From: Actinomadura alba
GTDB taxonomy: Bacteria > Actinomycetota > Actinomycetes > Streptosporangiales > Streptosporangiaceae
Direction of reading: 5' to 3'
Assembly (NCBI RefSeq): GCF_014323705.1
Contig: NZ_JABVEC010000003.1
Span: 62,001-126,000, forward strand
Length of the DNA: 64,000 nt
The notes below the pieces were generated by a model, which saw only the letters and a list, made by a program, of their open reading frames with translations, was not told the origin of the DNA and searched no databases. Position numbers and translations under genes: made by a program. How positions within the stretch are numbered: position 1 is the stretch's first letter; each line of letters starts with the position of its first letter. Positions 52,561 through 60,864 of this stretch are shown here, in pieces.

Positions 52561-54763
52561 GCTTCCTCCCAAAATTGGGCAGCCACCAGTTCCAGCGGCC
52601 TAGGATCTGCATCGCCGCAGGTACGAGCAAGAGGCGGACGAGGGTGGCGTCCACCGCGAACGCGACCATGAGGCCGAAACCAAACTGCCTGACCTCCAAG
52701 ACGTTCGAGGTGAGCAGGCCGGAGAACACGACGACCATGACAGCGGCGGCCAGAAAGATCGGGCGGGCGGTGCGCTGCAGCCCAGCCGCCACCGAGTGGG
52801 TGTTGTCGCCGGTGGCCCGATAGATCTCCTGGATGCGGCGGACCAGGAAGATCTCGTAGTCCATCGACAGCCCGAACAGGAAAGCGAACATCAGCAACGG
52901 CAGGTAGGCCTGTACCACGCCGGGCGACCCGAGGACCTTGCCGCCCGGCCCATGCTGCACAGCGACGAGTAGTCCGTAGCCGGTGCCGATCGCAAGAAGG
53001 TTCATCGCGATCGCCTTCAGCGGCAGCAGCAGGCTGCGCAAAATGACGGTCAGCAGGACAAAGGACGCCGCGAGTATCAGGCCAATCATCAGCCACAACT
53101 TGGTGACGAACTCGTGGTGACCATCGACCAGCAACGCGCTCGTGCCGCCGACGAGCACCTCGTGACCGACGGGCGCAGTATCGGGCACAATGTGGCCGCG
53201 GATCCGGCGGACCAGGTCAGCGGTGCGCGGGGAGTCGGGCGCCTCCCGCGGCACCGCGGCCACAACAGTGACGTCGCGGCCGGCGACGGAACCGACGGCG
53301 GCCACCTGAGGGTCGCGAGACAAGGCGCCGGCCAGGGCGGTGACATCTGGCAGCGGGGTGCGGGCCGGCCGCATGACCAGGACGGTGATCGTTCCTGCGG
53401 CACCGGCGAAGGAGTCGCGCTCCAGCACCGCGAGCCCCTGGCCACTGGTGGCCTGCGCGATGGTCTCCCGCTGAATGTCGGCGTTGAGCCGCAAACTCAC
53501 CGTAGGCGCCGCGCAGATGATCAGCAGGACCCCGACGACGACCAGGTACGGCCAAGGGCGACGCATCAGATGCCGCGCCCAGCGCGCCCAGATTCCCTCA
53601 TCGGATAAGGCCGCCTCATAGGACCGCCTTCGCCACGGCAGCATCCCCCGGTCCAGCCACGGTGTCCACGACACCAGCACTGCGGGCAACAAGGTGATCG
53701 CCGCGCCCATCGCCACGACGATCACCACGAGCGCGCCGACGGCGAACTCGCGGAAGATCGCAACCCGGACCACAAGCATGCTGACAGCCGACACCGCCGC
53801 AAGCGCCGCGCAGTAACACACAGTCCGGCCAGCGGCGTCCACCGCCAGCCCCGCAGCGTCTTCACAGCCACGGCCACGGCTCAACTCCTCCCGATAGCGG
53901 CTGACCACCAGCAGCGAATAGTCGATGCCGACGCCGAGCCCCACCACGCCGACGACTGTCAACAGGAACGTGTCGAAAGCGGTCACCTGGGCCAGGATCG
54001 CGAATATGCCGAGCGTGACGATGATCGCCGCCCCGGCCATGACGAGCGGCACGACTGCGGCGCCGACCGTGCCCAGCCCGAGGACCAGCACAAGCAGGGC
54101 AAGCAGGACCGCGACGGCCTCGATCTTCCGAACGTCAGCGATCTCGATCTCCCGCACGTCGTGACTCAGTGCCGTCGTGCCGACGAGGTGGGCAGAGACC
54201 TGTCCGTGAGAGAGCCGCCGCGTTGTCTTTTCGATCGCCGCACGCTGCGCGGGGAATCTGCGCAGCCGATCCCGGTCAGAACCTGAGGCCCCGACGATCG
54301 CATACACGTTCTTGTCCGACCGGTAGGGCAGCGCACGGAAGGTGTACGGGCTGGTCGACACCGCTTTCGCACCGCCGCCTGACAGTGGCAGCGGCAGGAC
54401 CGAGGTGATCCCGGGCTGGCGGCGCAGCGCCATGTAGCCGCCGTCGACCGCGCGCAGGTAGAGGGGGTCGGTTGCGGGCAGGTGAGCGGCAGCGAAGACC
54501 AGGATCATCTGCTCCCTACCCAGCAGAGGTAGCGCCCGGGTGAGGGCGTCGCCGGCGCGCGCCGAGTGGGATCCGTCCACTGCGGCCGGAGGTGTTCCCA
54601 ATGATCTGAACAGCAAGGGTGTCAGCGCGAGTGCCAGCGCCATGGCGGCCAGCCACCACACAAGGACAGCCCGCCGCTTGCGCGCTGCGGCGGCTCCACA
54701 ACGGTGGAAGAATCCGGGGCTCTCGGAAATCGGCCGGTGAATCGGAAATGTTCTCCGCCCCAC
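52433..54763 (-). CDS. MMPL/RND-family lipid exporter
   Basis: The 776-residue polytopic protein belongs to the MmpL branch of RND transporters. It has two membrane halves, each with five to six helices after a periplasmic loop. The two proton-relay Asp-Tyr pairs are GVGIDYSLLVVSRYREEL (first half) and GLSMDYEIFLVRRIQE (second half). MmpL proteins move lipids or lipopeptides across the membrane in actinobacteria. It is the first gene of the operon. Start GTG 54763 has GGAGG 8 bases upstream. Its frame has no stop until 128 bp into the dehydrogenase gene, so the last ~40 residues are unusual. Codon 386 is TTA. Confidence 0.92.
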   Translation of the reverse strand: MGRRTFPIHRPISESPGFFHRCGAAAARKRRAVLVWWLAAMALALALTPLLFRSLGTPPAAVDGSHSARAGDALTRALPLLGREQMILVFAAAHLPATDPLYLRAVDGGYMALRRQPGITSVLPLPLSGGGAKAVSTSPYTFRALPYRSDKNVYAIVGASGSDRDRLRRFPAQRAAIEKTTRRLSHGQVSAHLVGTTALSHDVREIEIADVRKIEAVAVLLALLVLVLGLGTVGAAVVPLVMAGAAIIVTLGIFAILAQVTAFDTFLLTVVGVVGLGVGIDYSLLVVSRYREELSRGRGCEDAAGLAVDAAGRTVCYCAALAAVSAVSMLVVRVAIFREFAVGALVVIVVAMGAAITLLPAVLVSWTPWLDRGMLPWRRRSYEAALSDEGIWARWARHLMRRPWPYLVVVGVLLIICAAPTVSLRLNADIQRETIAQATSGQGLAVLERDSFAGAAGTITVLVMRPARTPLPDVTALAGALSRDPQVAAVGSVAGRDVTVVAAVPREAPDSPRTADLVRRIRGHIVPDTAPVGHEVLVGGTSALLVDGHHEFVTKLWLMIGLILAASFVLLTVILRSLLLPLKAIAMNLLAIGTGYGLLVAVQHGPGGKVLGSPGVVQAYLPLLMFAFLFGLSMDYEIFLVRRIQEIYRATGDNTHSVAAGLQRTARPIFLAAAVMVVVFSGLLTSNVLEVRQFGFGLMVAFAVDATLVRLLLVPAAMQILGRWNWWLPNFGRKHDHRPRPGTAVRSGESGGHGVSEPGTGAGRRPGGAVGARGRE

Positions 54764-54846
54764 CCGCCCCACCTCCGATCACACGCAGTACATAGGTACT
54801 TTCTCGAGCGGAAAGATCGCCGAAAGACACATTTGACGGGCGGCCC

Positions 54847-54878
54847 GGCCTGCCCGAGCCTTACGGTTCAGGCAGGCC
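54847..54878. terminator. candidate terminator after the secreted-protein gene
   Basis: GGCCTGCC (54847-54854) pairs exactly with GGCAGGCC (54871-54878) around a 16-base loop. It lies 50 bp beyond the stop of the minus-strand secreted protein and upstream of the mmpL operon. It would separate the two transcripts unless read through. Confidence 0.5.
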
Positions 54879-54927
54879 CGTCCCCCTGGCGGGGAAAGCC
54901 GGTCGTCATGGACCAGGACGGCCATGA

Positions 54928-55572
54928 TCAGGTGATGGCGAAACTCCCGGTAGCGGTGGCGGTGGTCGCCCCACCCGGCAGCGCGCAATTGGCCAGGTCG
55001 GCGATCAACGAGAGGAACACCGGGACGGCCGTCCCGCCATTGAACAGTCCCGCGGTGACGGTGCCCGACGCGGTGGCGGTGACGGTGCCCGACGCGGTGA
55101 TGGTGTAACCGCCCGTACCGGTAATCGTGCTCGTGCCGACCGTACCGCCGGAGACGTTCTTCCAGGTGATCGTCACCGGGTGGCGGCTGTCGGCGGTGAA
55201 GCCGCCGCTCCCTTTGGTCGGATCGCAGCTCGTGGTCCCCGGGACCTTCGACCATGTCACCGTCCCCTGCGTGATCGTAGGTTGGCCGCCAGACAGACAG
55301 CCGGTCAGCACCGACGCCAGTGACGCCGAATTCGTCGCCTCGGTCGACCCTGAGGTGATCTTGATTCCGGGCCTGAACTCGGTGGAACCCGCGAAGCCCG
55401 TGCACGCGATCTGACTGCCTGCCGCCAACGCCTCCGGCCCACCTCCCGCACCACTGGCCACCACCACCGCGACGGCCGGCGCCGCCACTCCCACCGCCAG
55501 TGCGGCCCCCCACACCCGCGGTCCGCCCAACCGGCCGCCCACACTTCGCCCGGCTCCTCTCCAAATGCCCAT
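54928..55572 (-). CDS. secreted or anchored beta-rich protein upstream of the exporter
   Basis: The 214-residue protein starts at ATG 55572 (GGAGAGGAGGG upstream); an ATG at 55653 is also in frame. It has a hydrophobic N-terminal segment (VWGAALAVGVAAPAVAVVVASGAGG), probably a signal or anchor. The exported region is Thr/Ser/Gly-rich and beta-prone, with internal GTxTATxSGTVTA repeats. Its four cysteines (IACTGF, GCLSGG, SCDPTKG, NCALPGG) could form two disulfides. It is transcribed in the same direction as, and 165 bp before, the mmpL gene. It could be an accessory of that exporter like mycobacterial MmpS, but no homology is claimed. Confidence 0.65.
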   Translation of the reverse strand: MGIWRGAGRSVGGRLGGPRVWGAALAVGVAAPAVAVVVASGAGGGPEALAAGSQIACTGFAGSTEFRPGIKITSGSTEATNSASLASVLTGCLSGGQPTITQGTVTWSKVPGTTSCDPTKGSGGFTADSRHPVTITWKNVSGGTVGTSTITGTGGYTITASGTVTATASGTVTAGLFNGGTAVPVFLSLIADLANCALPGGATTATATGSFAIT

Positions 55573-55987
55573 CACAGACCCTCCTCTCCGAACTCCGCAC
55601 CCCAACGGCGCGGAGAGAACGACAACAGCGCTGCGGGCTTCCTCCTCGGCCATTCCGAGACGGAAGAACTTCCAATCTGGTCACGTGAAGCAACATCTCG
55701 GAACTCTCCGCACTCACGACAGAACCACACGCCCCAGGCGCAGCAAAAGAAGCAGAACTGTCACTGATCCGGACGGAACACAGATCGTCCCGTCCGATCA
55801 CGCCATTCACCTGCAACGCCGCTCAGCCAATCACAGGAGTAACAGAACCACTACCCTGTGTTACGTTCCGTCGAGTGCCACGCCCGAGGGCCATTCCTGA
55901 CGGAAAATAACGACCTCAGGCACACGCGCGACATCAGGCCGCCGGTCCTGAACTTGGGGGCCGACAAGCTGTCGCCCGATGTCGAGG

Positions 55988-56116
55988 TCAGGCCACTGGT
56001 TCGATGGTGACCTTGAAGCCGAGCGCCTCAGCCTGGCGCAACCGGGTTGCGTCCACGGGGGTGGTGTACGAGTTTCCGCTGATCAGAGGCGTGGCGTCGT
56101 GAACTGAGACGGCCAT
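55988..56116 (-). CDS. 42-codon frame, possible transposase remnant or small gene
   Basis: ATG 56116 has GAAGGA 8 bases upstream. The 42-residue product is MAVSVHDATPLISGN... ending RLRQAEALGFKVTIEP-VA. The last part recalls short tails of actinobacterial transposase frames, but I could not identify it. It is divergent from the IS256-like fragment 46 bp away. Either a real small protein or the relic of a second element. Confidence 0.35.
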   Translation of the reverse strand: MAVSVHDATPLISGNSYTTPVDATRLRQAEALGFKVTIEPVA

Positions 56117-56161
56117 CGCGTGATCCTTCGAGATGGATGATCAACGAAGGAGAACAACACG

Positions 56162-56230
56162 ATGGCCGTGGGTAACAGTGTGGACCCTGCAAGCTGGTTG
56201 GCCGAGCAGATCGGGGCGTGTGAGCCGGAT
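56162..56230 (+). pseudogene. IS256-family transposase, N-terminal fragment
   Basis: After a GGAG site, ATG 56162 opens MAVGNSVDPASWLAEQIGACEPD, which matches the start of actinobacterial IS256 (Mutator-type) transposases (VDAASWLAEQI...SPDLL). After about 23 codons the sequence diverges from the family, so only the very 5' end remains. It flanks the lipid gene cluster on its promoter-proximal side. Confidence 0.55.
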
Positions 56231-56477
56231 TGCCGCAATCCCGTGCGTACAGGCCGTCAGCAACCGCGTCGCGCTGCAGATTCCGGCCCCGCCACGAGGG
56301 ATCGTCCGCGCCATCTGCCGTCAGGCCCACCCCCAGACTCGTGAGATCTGCGCAACTCACGGCGAAAGCTTCCGTTTAGCGGAAGTGCGGACTCGATGCC
56401 CTGCTCCCGCGACGGTCATTCGAGCATGCTCAGCTGCCTGACCGTCGCGGTCGCGCTCTTCCGCCGGATCCGGGGCC

Positions 56478-57635
56478 TCAGCGGCGCAGTGGCAGGTCGC
56501 CGGCCAGCATGATCACACCTTCGGCGCCGGAGCGGCTCGAGTGGCTTCCAGCGCTCCAGGTGCTCTGCGTTCCGGGAATCCACGCGATGCCGTGCAGGAG
56601 CGCGGGTAGGGGAAGCGGCGACGGGGTCCACGTCCCATTGGCGAAGTGCCAGATCTCGGACTCGTTCATGGCCCAGGCGCCCCCGGAGCCGTCGGGTGTT
56701 ACGTCCCGGAAGTCGGTGACTGACTCCTTGGCCGGCTTGAGGCTCCACTCGGCCCCGTCCCAATGCAGCAGGATGCCATTGCTGGCCTCCGGTGCCTGGA
56801 ATACGCCGACGGCCCACGCCTCTCCAGTGCCGGATGGCGCGACGTCGATGAGCACTGCCGACTGGTCGGCTTTCTCCGCCACCTCGGGGGTGGGCACCCG
56901 GTGCCAGGAGGTCCCGTCGTACCGGAGTGCGAGCGTGCGGCTTCGTTCCCCGGGCACTCGCTCGGTGCCGACCGCCCAGAACCCCGGCCGGGCGATCGGC
57001 CCGTCGGGATCGGCGCTCACCGAGACGCCTTCCAGAGTGCCCGGCGCGAGCACGGGAAGCGGGGCGTCCACCCAACCGGCCCCGTTCCAGCGCAGCAGAG
57101 CCGGTCTATGGGCCTCCACGGCGTCGTCGTAGCGGTATCCGCTCACGTGGGCCGAGCCCGGTCCGGCGGTGGCGACGCCGGTGGCGTGCACGTCGCCGGG
57201 GAGTTTGGCCCCGTCGGTCCACCGCGTGCCGTCCCAGCGGAAGGTGAGGACCGTGCCCTCGTCGGTGTTGCCGAGCACCCACAGGTTGTTCGGCGACGAC
57301 GCCGCGGCCGCCCGCAACTGCGTCAGCGTGGGGGGCGAGGGGTGGCGTACCCAGCTGCCGCCGGTCCAATGGAGCACGAGCGTACGCACCCCACCCTCCG
57401 GAGCGGATTCCTGGCCGACCGCCCAGGCGTCACCGGGGCCGGTCGCGACGATGTCCACCAGATCGGTCAGCGGTGTGACGGGGGTCCGGTGGACCACCGT
57501 CCACCCGGGCGGCTCCGCGGCGTGGCCAGGGTCCGCCACCACGAGCAGAGACAAGACCAACAGCGCGAGCGCGGAACCGGCGGCGAACATCCTGACCCGC
57601 CAGGTACGGGCGGGTTTCAGACCGACGACGGACAT
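56478..57635 (-). CDS. secreted seven-repeat beta-propeller-like protein
   Basis: The 385-residue protein has a signal peptide (MFAAGSALALLVLSLLVVADPGHA, cleavage near residue 40) and GGAGGCGTC before ATG 57635. The mature chain carries seven repeats of the type xDVxxxGxGxAWAVG followed by xLxLxWDGTxW-like strands. They begin DIVATGPGDAWAVG, AAASSPNNLWVLG, VATAGPGSAHVSG, VSADPDGPI...GFWAVG, DVAPSGTGEAWAVG, DVTPDGSGGAWAMN and IAWIPGTQSTWSAG. Seven repeats of about 45 residues fit a seven-bladed propeller. A binding or scaffold role outside the cell is likely; no catalytic residue is seen. Confidence 0.8.
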   Translation of the reverse strand: MSVVGLKPARTWRVRMFAAGSALALLVLSLLVVADPGHAAEPPGWTVVHRTPVTPLTDLVDIVATGPGDAWAVGQESAPEGGVRTLVLHWTGGSWVRHPSPPTLTQLRAAAASSPNNLWVLGNTDEGTVLTFRWDGTRWTDGAKLPGDVHATGVATAGPGSAHVSGYRYDDAVEAHRPALLRWNGAGWVDAPLPVLAPGTLEGVSVSADPDGPIARPGFWAVGTERVPGERSRTLALRYDGTSWHRVPTPEVAEKADQSAVLIDVAPSGTGEAWAVGVFQAPEASNGILLHWDGAEWSLKPAKESVTDFRDVTPDGSGGAWAMNESEIWHFANGTWTPSPLPLPALLHGIAWIPGTQSTWSAGSHSSRSGAEGVIMLAGDLPLRR

Positions 57636-57820
57636 GACGCCTCCTCTAGTCAATGGCTACGAAAGGGGACGCGCAACGGCGCTCCGAGGTGGCCGGAAAC
57701 CGCTGGCCAAGATCGGACAGCCATGGCCAGAAGGATCGATGACCTCAATCTCGGGTCACATGCGATCCGAGGGTGATGAGCCTGTCGAGGTGGCCCGCCA
57801 GCCGGTCGAAAACGCCCGGG

Positions 57821-58921
57821 TCACGGCAGCGTCAGCGGGTCGAGGGCATGCGCGATACTCAGCTCACCTTGCACCAGGCACAGCTTCAGCGGCATGCCCG
57901 GGCGCAGTTCGCGGCGCAGATCCTCGGAGATGTAGTCCATCGTGGCAATCCGGTCGGCGTAGTCCAGAAACCGGTGGCAGCCCACAAGCTGCACGTCGAC
58001 CGTGCGCGGCGCGCCAAGCACGTCGGCCAGAGCGAAACCGCCGGGAGCCGCGGCCTGGATGACCTCTGCCGCCGACACGTGCCGCATGGCGACGCGCTCG
58101 GGAAACAACCAGCAAGCAAAGTGCCGGTACAGCACGTACTCCGACGCACCGGTCCACTTCGAGGACTCGATGGTGGTCAGGAACGCGCGCCAGAACGGCA
58201 TCCCGTGCGCGTCCTCCACCCGGCGCATCAACTCGGCCAGCACCTTCCGGTCGAACACCATATGGTGCTGCATCCCGCTGAAACGGTCGACCGGATGCCA
58301 GCCCGGCACCAGCCGGGCGGCGGCACTCAACGCCGAGTGCTGTCGCGGGGCCGCGGTCAGCCTGCCGATCGTCCAGCGCAGCGGATAGCCCATGGGCAGC
58401 CACACACCACCCTCATGCTCCACAAAGGACACATCGGCGACGAACGCGATGTCGGCGTCCACGACGAGTACATGATCCGGCGCGTCGGCACCAAGCAGGT
58501 CGAAGCAACGCAGCTTCAGCAGCTGTTGGAAGTACCACGACGCGTTGGAGTGCGGCGACCCGGCCGTGCGCAGCGCGGTCTCGATGTCACCGATGCCCGG
58601 CACCACCATCGACTCATCCAGCCACCGCACCCGTTCGTCAGGCACCCTCACCGGGAATCGCGACACGATGTGCACCGCTCGGATGGGATTGCGGCAATGC
58701 CGCAGCACTGAGTCCAGGCAAAACCGGACGCCCTGCGCGTCCTTCGGTGCGACCGGGATGACCACATCCAACTCCGGCAGGGAAACATCCGCGGTCATCA
58801 GTGTCATAAGAACATCATCCACGGACGCGGAGAGCACCACATCACTTTGCGCCCTAGCAGGGCTCCATTTCGCCATGCGGTCACGGACCAGTGTCACCGG
58901 CTCCGTCAGGCCGGTCCCCAT
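57821..58921 (-). CDS. DUF6492-like glycosyltransferase-type protein
   Basis: The 366-residue protein starts at ATG 58921 (MGTGLTEPVTLVRDRMAKW). It has a GT-A-like core beginning LDVVIPVAPKDAQGVRFCLDSVLRHCRNPIRAVHIVS and a DxD-like metal motif in HVLVVDADIAFV. This pattern matches the DUF6492 family of putative glycosyltransferases. A later aromatic segment (YVLYRHFACWLFPER) is family-like. The acceptor is unknown. It follows the propeller gene by 185 bp on the same strand. It could decorate an exported protein or lipid, but no link is shown. Confidence 0.75.
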   Translation of the reverse strand: MGTGLTEPVTLVRDRMAKWSPARAQSDVVLSASVDDVLMTLMTADVSLPELDVVIPVAPKDAQGVRFCLDSVLRHCRNPIRAVHIVSRFPVRVPDERVRWLDESMVVPGIGDIETALRTAGSPHSNASWYFQQLLKLRCFDLLGADAPDHVLVVDADIAFVADVSFVEHEGGVWLPMGYPLRWTIGRLTAAPRQHSALSAAARLVPGWHPVDRFSGMQHHMVFDRKVLAELMRRVEDAHGMPFWRAFLTTIESSKWTGASEYVLYRHFACWLFPERVAMRHVSAAEVIQAAAPGGFALADVLGAPRTVDVQLVGCHRFLDYADRIATMDYISEDLRRELRPGMPLKLCLVQGELSIAHALDPLTLP

Positions 58922-59408
58922 TGCGCCACCACCTGGTGTACAGGAACACCAGCTGCCGGCGATGTGGAATGTTTGACCGGCTTCACAGCACATCGCCTTT
59001 ACGTAGTAAGTTCCACGCGGGCGACGCCGACCGCCGTGCACAGCGCCACCGTCGCCGTGCCCTCTCCTTTGCCCAGCAGCAGGCCGTTACCGGCCATGAC
59101 CACCAGACGACAAGCTGCACCATTCAATACCGCGCGGGCTCTCTTTCTCATTGCCCGCTGTGCCCAAAGGGTCAGTCGCGACTGTCTTGGAGCAACGTCA
59201 AGTATGGACATGTCGCGTTTTGGGCGGTTTTGTCCCGGGGATGGCGTTAGCGGAAGACGCGGTATGTGGCCATATGGGCGATAGATTCGAAGATGCACCT
59301 ATTGTCCGTGCGGTGTGACGGTCGATTTCGCCCGAAGATCGCCGGCCCCGTGCCGCGCAGGTACGAACTCCAGGCTTCATGGCTCGAATTCTCCAAGGAG
59401 GTAGTCCT
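58922..59408. other. 487-bp intergenic region
   Basis: No convincing gene is present. A minus-strand frame (58999-59298) lacks a ribosome site and its codon pattern is poor in the first half; its last 45 codons (AGNGLLLGKGEGTATVALCTAVGVARV...) may be a decayed Ig-like domain. The right end holds the promoter and AAGGAGGT site for the small secreted gene. Confidence 0.5.
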
Positions 59409-59714
59409 GTGGGAAGTCAGAAGCGCATGTCGCTCGCCATCTCCGGCCTGCTCGTCTCCGGAGTGTCGACCCTTGCGTTGGGTGCGGCCGCCCCTGCGGC
59501 CGCGGCGTCCACCACCACGGTCAGCACACAAAGCGCCAACCTGCCCTCCTGGGGTAAGTGGCGCGGTCGTGGCCACCACCGTGGCCACCACCGTCACCAT
59601 GGCCGCCACCGCTGCTTCGAGCGCTTCAACGACTGCTGCTTCGAAGACTGCTGCTTCGACGACTTCGACGACTTCGACGACTTCGACGATGACGACTTTG
59701 ACGATGACGACTGA
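59409..59714 (+). CDS. small secreted protein with His/Arg-rich and Cys/Phe/Asp-rich halves
   Basis: The 101-residue product starts at GTG 59409 behind a perfect AAGGAGGT (59395-59402). A signal peptide (LAISGLLVSGVSTLALGAAAPAAAA, cleavage near residue 35) is followed by a short linker (SWGKWRGRGHH). A His/Gly/Arg-rich stretch (HHRGHHRHHGRHR) comes next, then CFERFNDCCFEDCCF with five cysteines, and an Asp/Phe tail of repeated DDF units. The polarity changes from strongly basic to strongly acidic over about 20 residues. Metal binding, charge-driven condensation or a surface/spore role is possible. I recognise no family. Confidence 0.78.
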   Translation: MGSQKRMSLAISGLLVSGVSTLALGAAAPAAAASTTTVSTQSANLPSWGKWRGRGHHRGHHRHHGRHRCFERFNDCCFEDCCFDDFDDFDDFDDDDFDDDD

Positions 59715-59811
59715 CGACTCCTGCTGAAAATACGGCGACAGGAGTGGCGCGGACGTGACGGCGCCGAACGGGCGGGGGCGATCGGGCCGCTCCTCGCATG
59801 GCACGTCACCA

Positions 59812-59850
59812 GGTACGGGGTCCCGCACCGGGGGATGCGGGCCCCGTACC
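59812..59850. terminator. long GC hairpin downstream of the small secreted gene
   Basis: GGTACGGGGTCCCGCA (59812-59827) pairs with TGCGGGCCCCGTACC (59836-59850) with a single-base bulge and an 8-base loop. It lies about 100 bp after the gene's stop and 146 bp before the next minus-strand stop, so it may serve both convergent transcripts. Confidence 0.65.
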
Positions 59851-59996
59851 GACCACCCAAATGAACGACGAGTTCCGGACTTCGGGTGCTATCGGTCCAT
59901 GGCGGTGAGCAGGACCCGTTTACGCAACAGCGGCAGGCTGGCTCTCCCGAACATCTGCCGTTTGAGCAGTTTCAGGTTTATGTGGAATCTGATCTG

Positions 59997-60491
59997 TCAA
60001 GCCCGGAGATGCTTGACCAGCGTGTTGGTCCATTCTCGTTGCTCTTGGGTGTCTGGGACGGTGAGCCCTCTGGCCTGTTCGAGCTGGTTCCAGACCTCGT
60101 CTGGGGCGTTGTCGTTGAGGATCAGGAGGGCTGCGGCGAGAAGGGATGCGCGTCCGATGCCGAAGCGGCAGTGCGTGACGATGTGTGCGCCGCCCCGCAG
60201 CTGCTCAGCGAGTTGCTGCAGGGTGGGTAGAACGGCCGCGAGGTCGGGGACGTCGCGGTCGGGGATAGGGATCGCGACGAAGCGCAGACCTGCCACCTGG
60301 GCGGAAAGGGCCTCAGCTCCGAGGCCGGTTTCGTCGAGTTCGAGCGGGGTGAGTGCGCAGACCAGAACGTCGACGCCTTCTGCATTTAGGGCGGTCATCT
60401 CGTCGTGCAGCCAGTCTCCGCCTCGGGGCTTGGCCATGGTGCTCAGCCGGCCGGGGCCGGGGTGATCGACGGTGTAGAGGGTGGGACGCAT
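59997..60491 (-). CDS. dual-specificity/tyrosine-type protein phosphatase
   Basis: The 164-residue protein is a single protein-tyrosine-phosphatase-like domain. The P-loop HCRFGIGRAS (HCxxGxxR[ST]) is present around residue 112, and an Asp (RDVPDL) lies ahead of it as a candidate acid. It starts at ATG 60491 (MRPTLYTVDHPGPG), one base after the stop of the preceding integrase remnant (TGACATG). It therefore may be translated by coupling or may have inherited the element's promoter. Substrate unknown. Confidence 0.85.
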   Translation of the reverse strand: MRPTLYTVDHPGPGRLSTMAKPRGGDWLHDEMTALNAEGVDVLVCALTPLELDETGLGAEALSAQVAGLRFVAIPIPDRDVPDLAAVLPTLQQLAEQLRGGAHIVTHCRFGIGRASLLAAALLILNDNAPDEVWNQLEQARGLTVPDTQEQREWTNTLVKHLRA

Positions 60492-60492
60492 G

Positions 60493-60864
60493 TCAGCAGC
60501 AGTTCCGATCGGGTCGGCCGGTAGGTGACTCGACGATGAGTGGCAGTGATCTGCCGGGCTCGGCGCGTAGCTCGCGGGGAGTCGGGCCGGCGGGAGTGGC
60601 GACGCCTGCGAGACGTTCAAGGAGCTGGTCGAGGGCGGTTTGGCCGTCGTCCACGGCGGCGCGTTCGTCGTCGGTGAGCGGGATGCTCACCAGCATGCGC
60701 TGCAGGTTGTCCTTGGCCTCAAGCAACTGGGCCTTTGTCGAGTCCTTGGGAGTATAGAAGTCGCACTTGGCGCAGGCCATGCGGTGCTGGCACTGCTCGA
60801 AGAAGGTGTAGGAGCACAGGCCGTGGCCGAACTACCGGTACGTCTGGATACGCAACCAGTGCTA
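60493..60864 (-). pseudogene. C-terminal remnant of a site-specific integrase/transposase
   Basis: The intact 95-codon part (ATG 60780) reads MACAKCDFYTPKDSTKAQLLEAKDNL..., typical of the C-terminus of actinobacterial integrases with the CSYTFFEQCQHRMACAKCDFY motif. The upstream part of that motif is present (WLRIQTYR-stop-FGHGLCSYTFFEQC), but a TAG at 60832-60834 replaces a sense codon. The rest of the gene is missing. A tyrosine phosphatase gene follows 1 bp away. Confidence 0.75.

Larger units (their letters stand above)
55573..56477. other. 900-bp gap with mobile-element debris and no clear gene
   Basis: This stretch has lower, patchier coding signal than the rest of the window. It contains a 42-codon minus-strand frame (55988-56116), a 23-codon piece resembling an IS256 transposase start (56162-56230), and short inverted repeats such as GGAAGAACTTCC (55662-55673). 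Remaining frames do not look like real genes. It probably marks an old insertion site at the end of the lipid locus. Confidence 0.5.

Noticed and set aside
58999..59298. A 99-codon minus-strand frame upstream of the glycosyltransferase gene
   Set aside because: No ribosome site and poor codon bias in its first half; at most a decayed domain.
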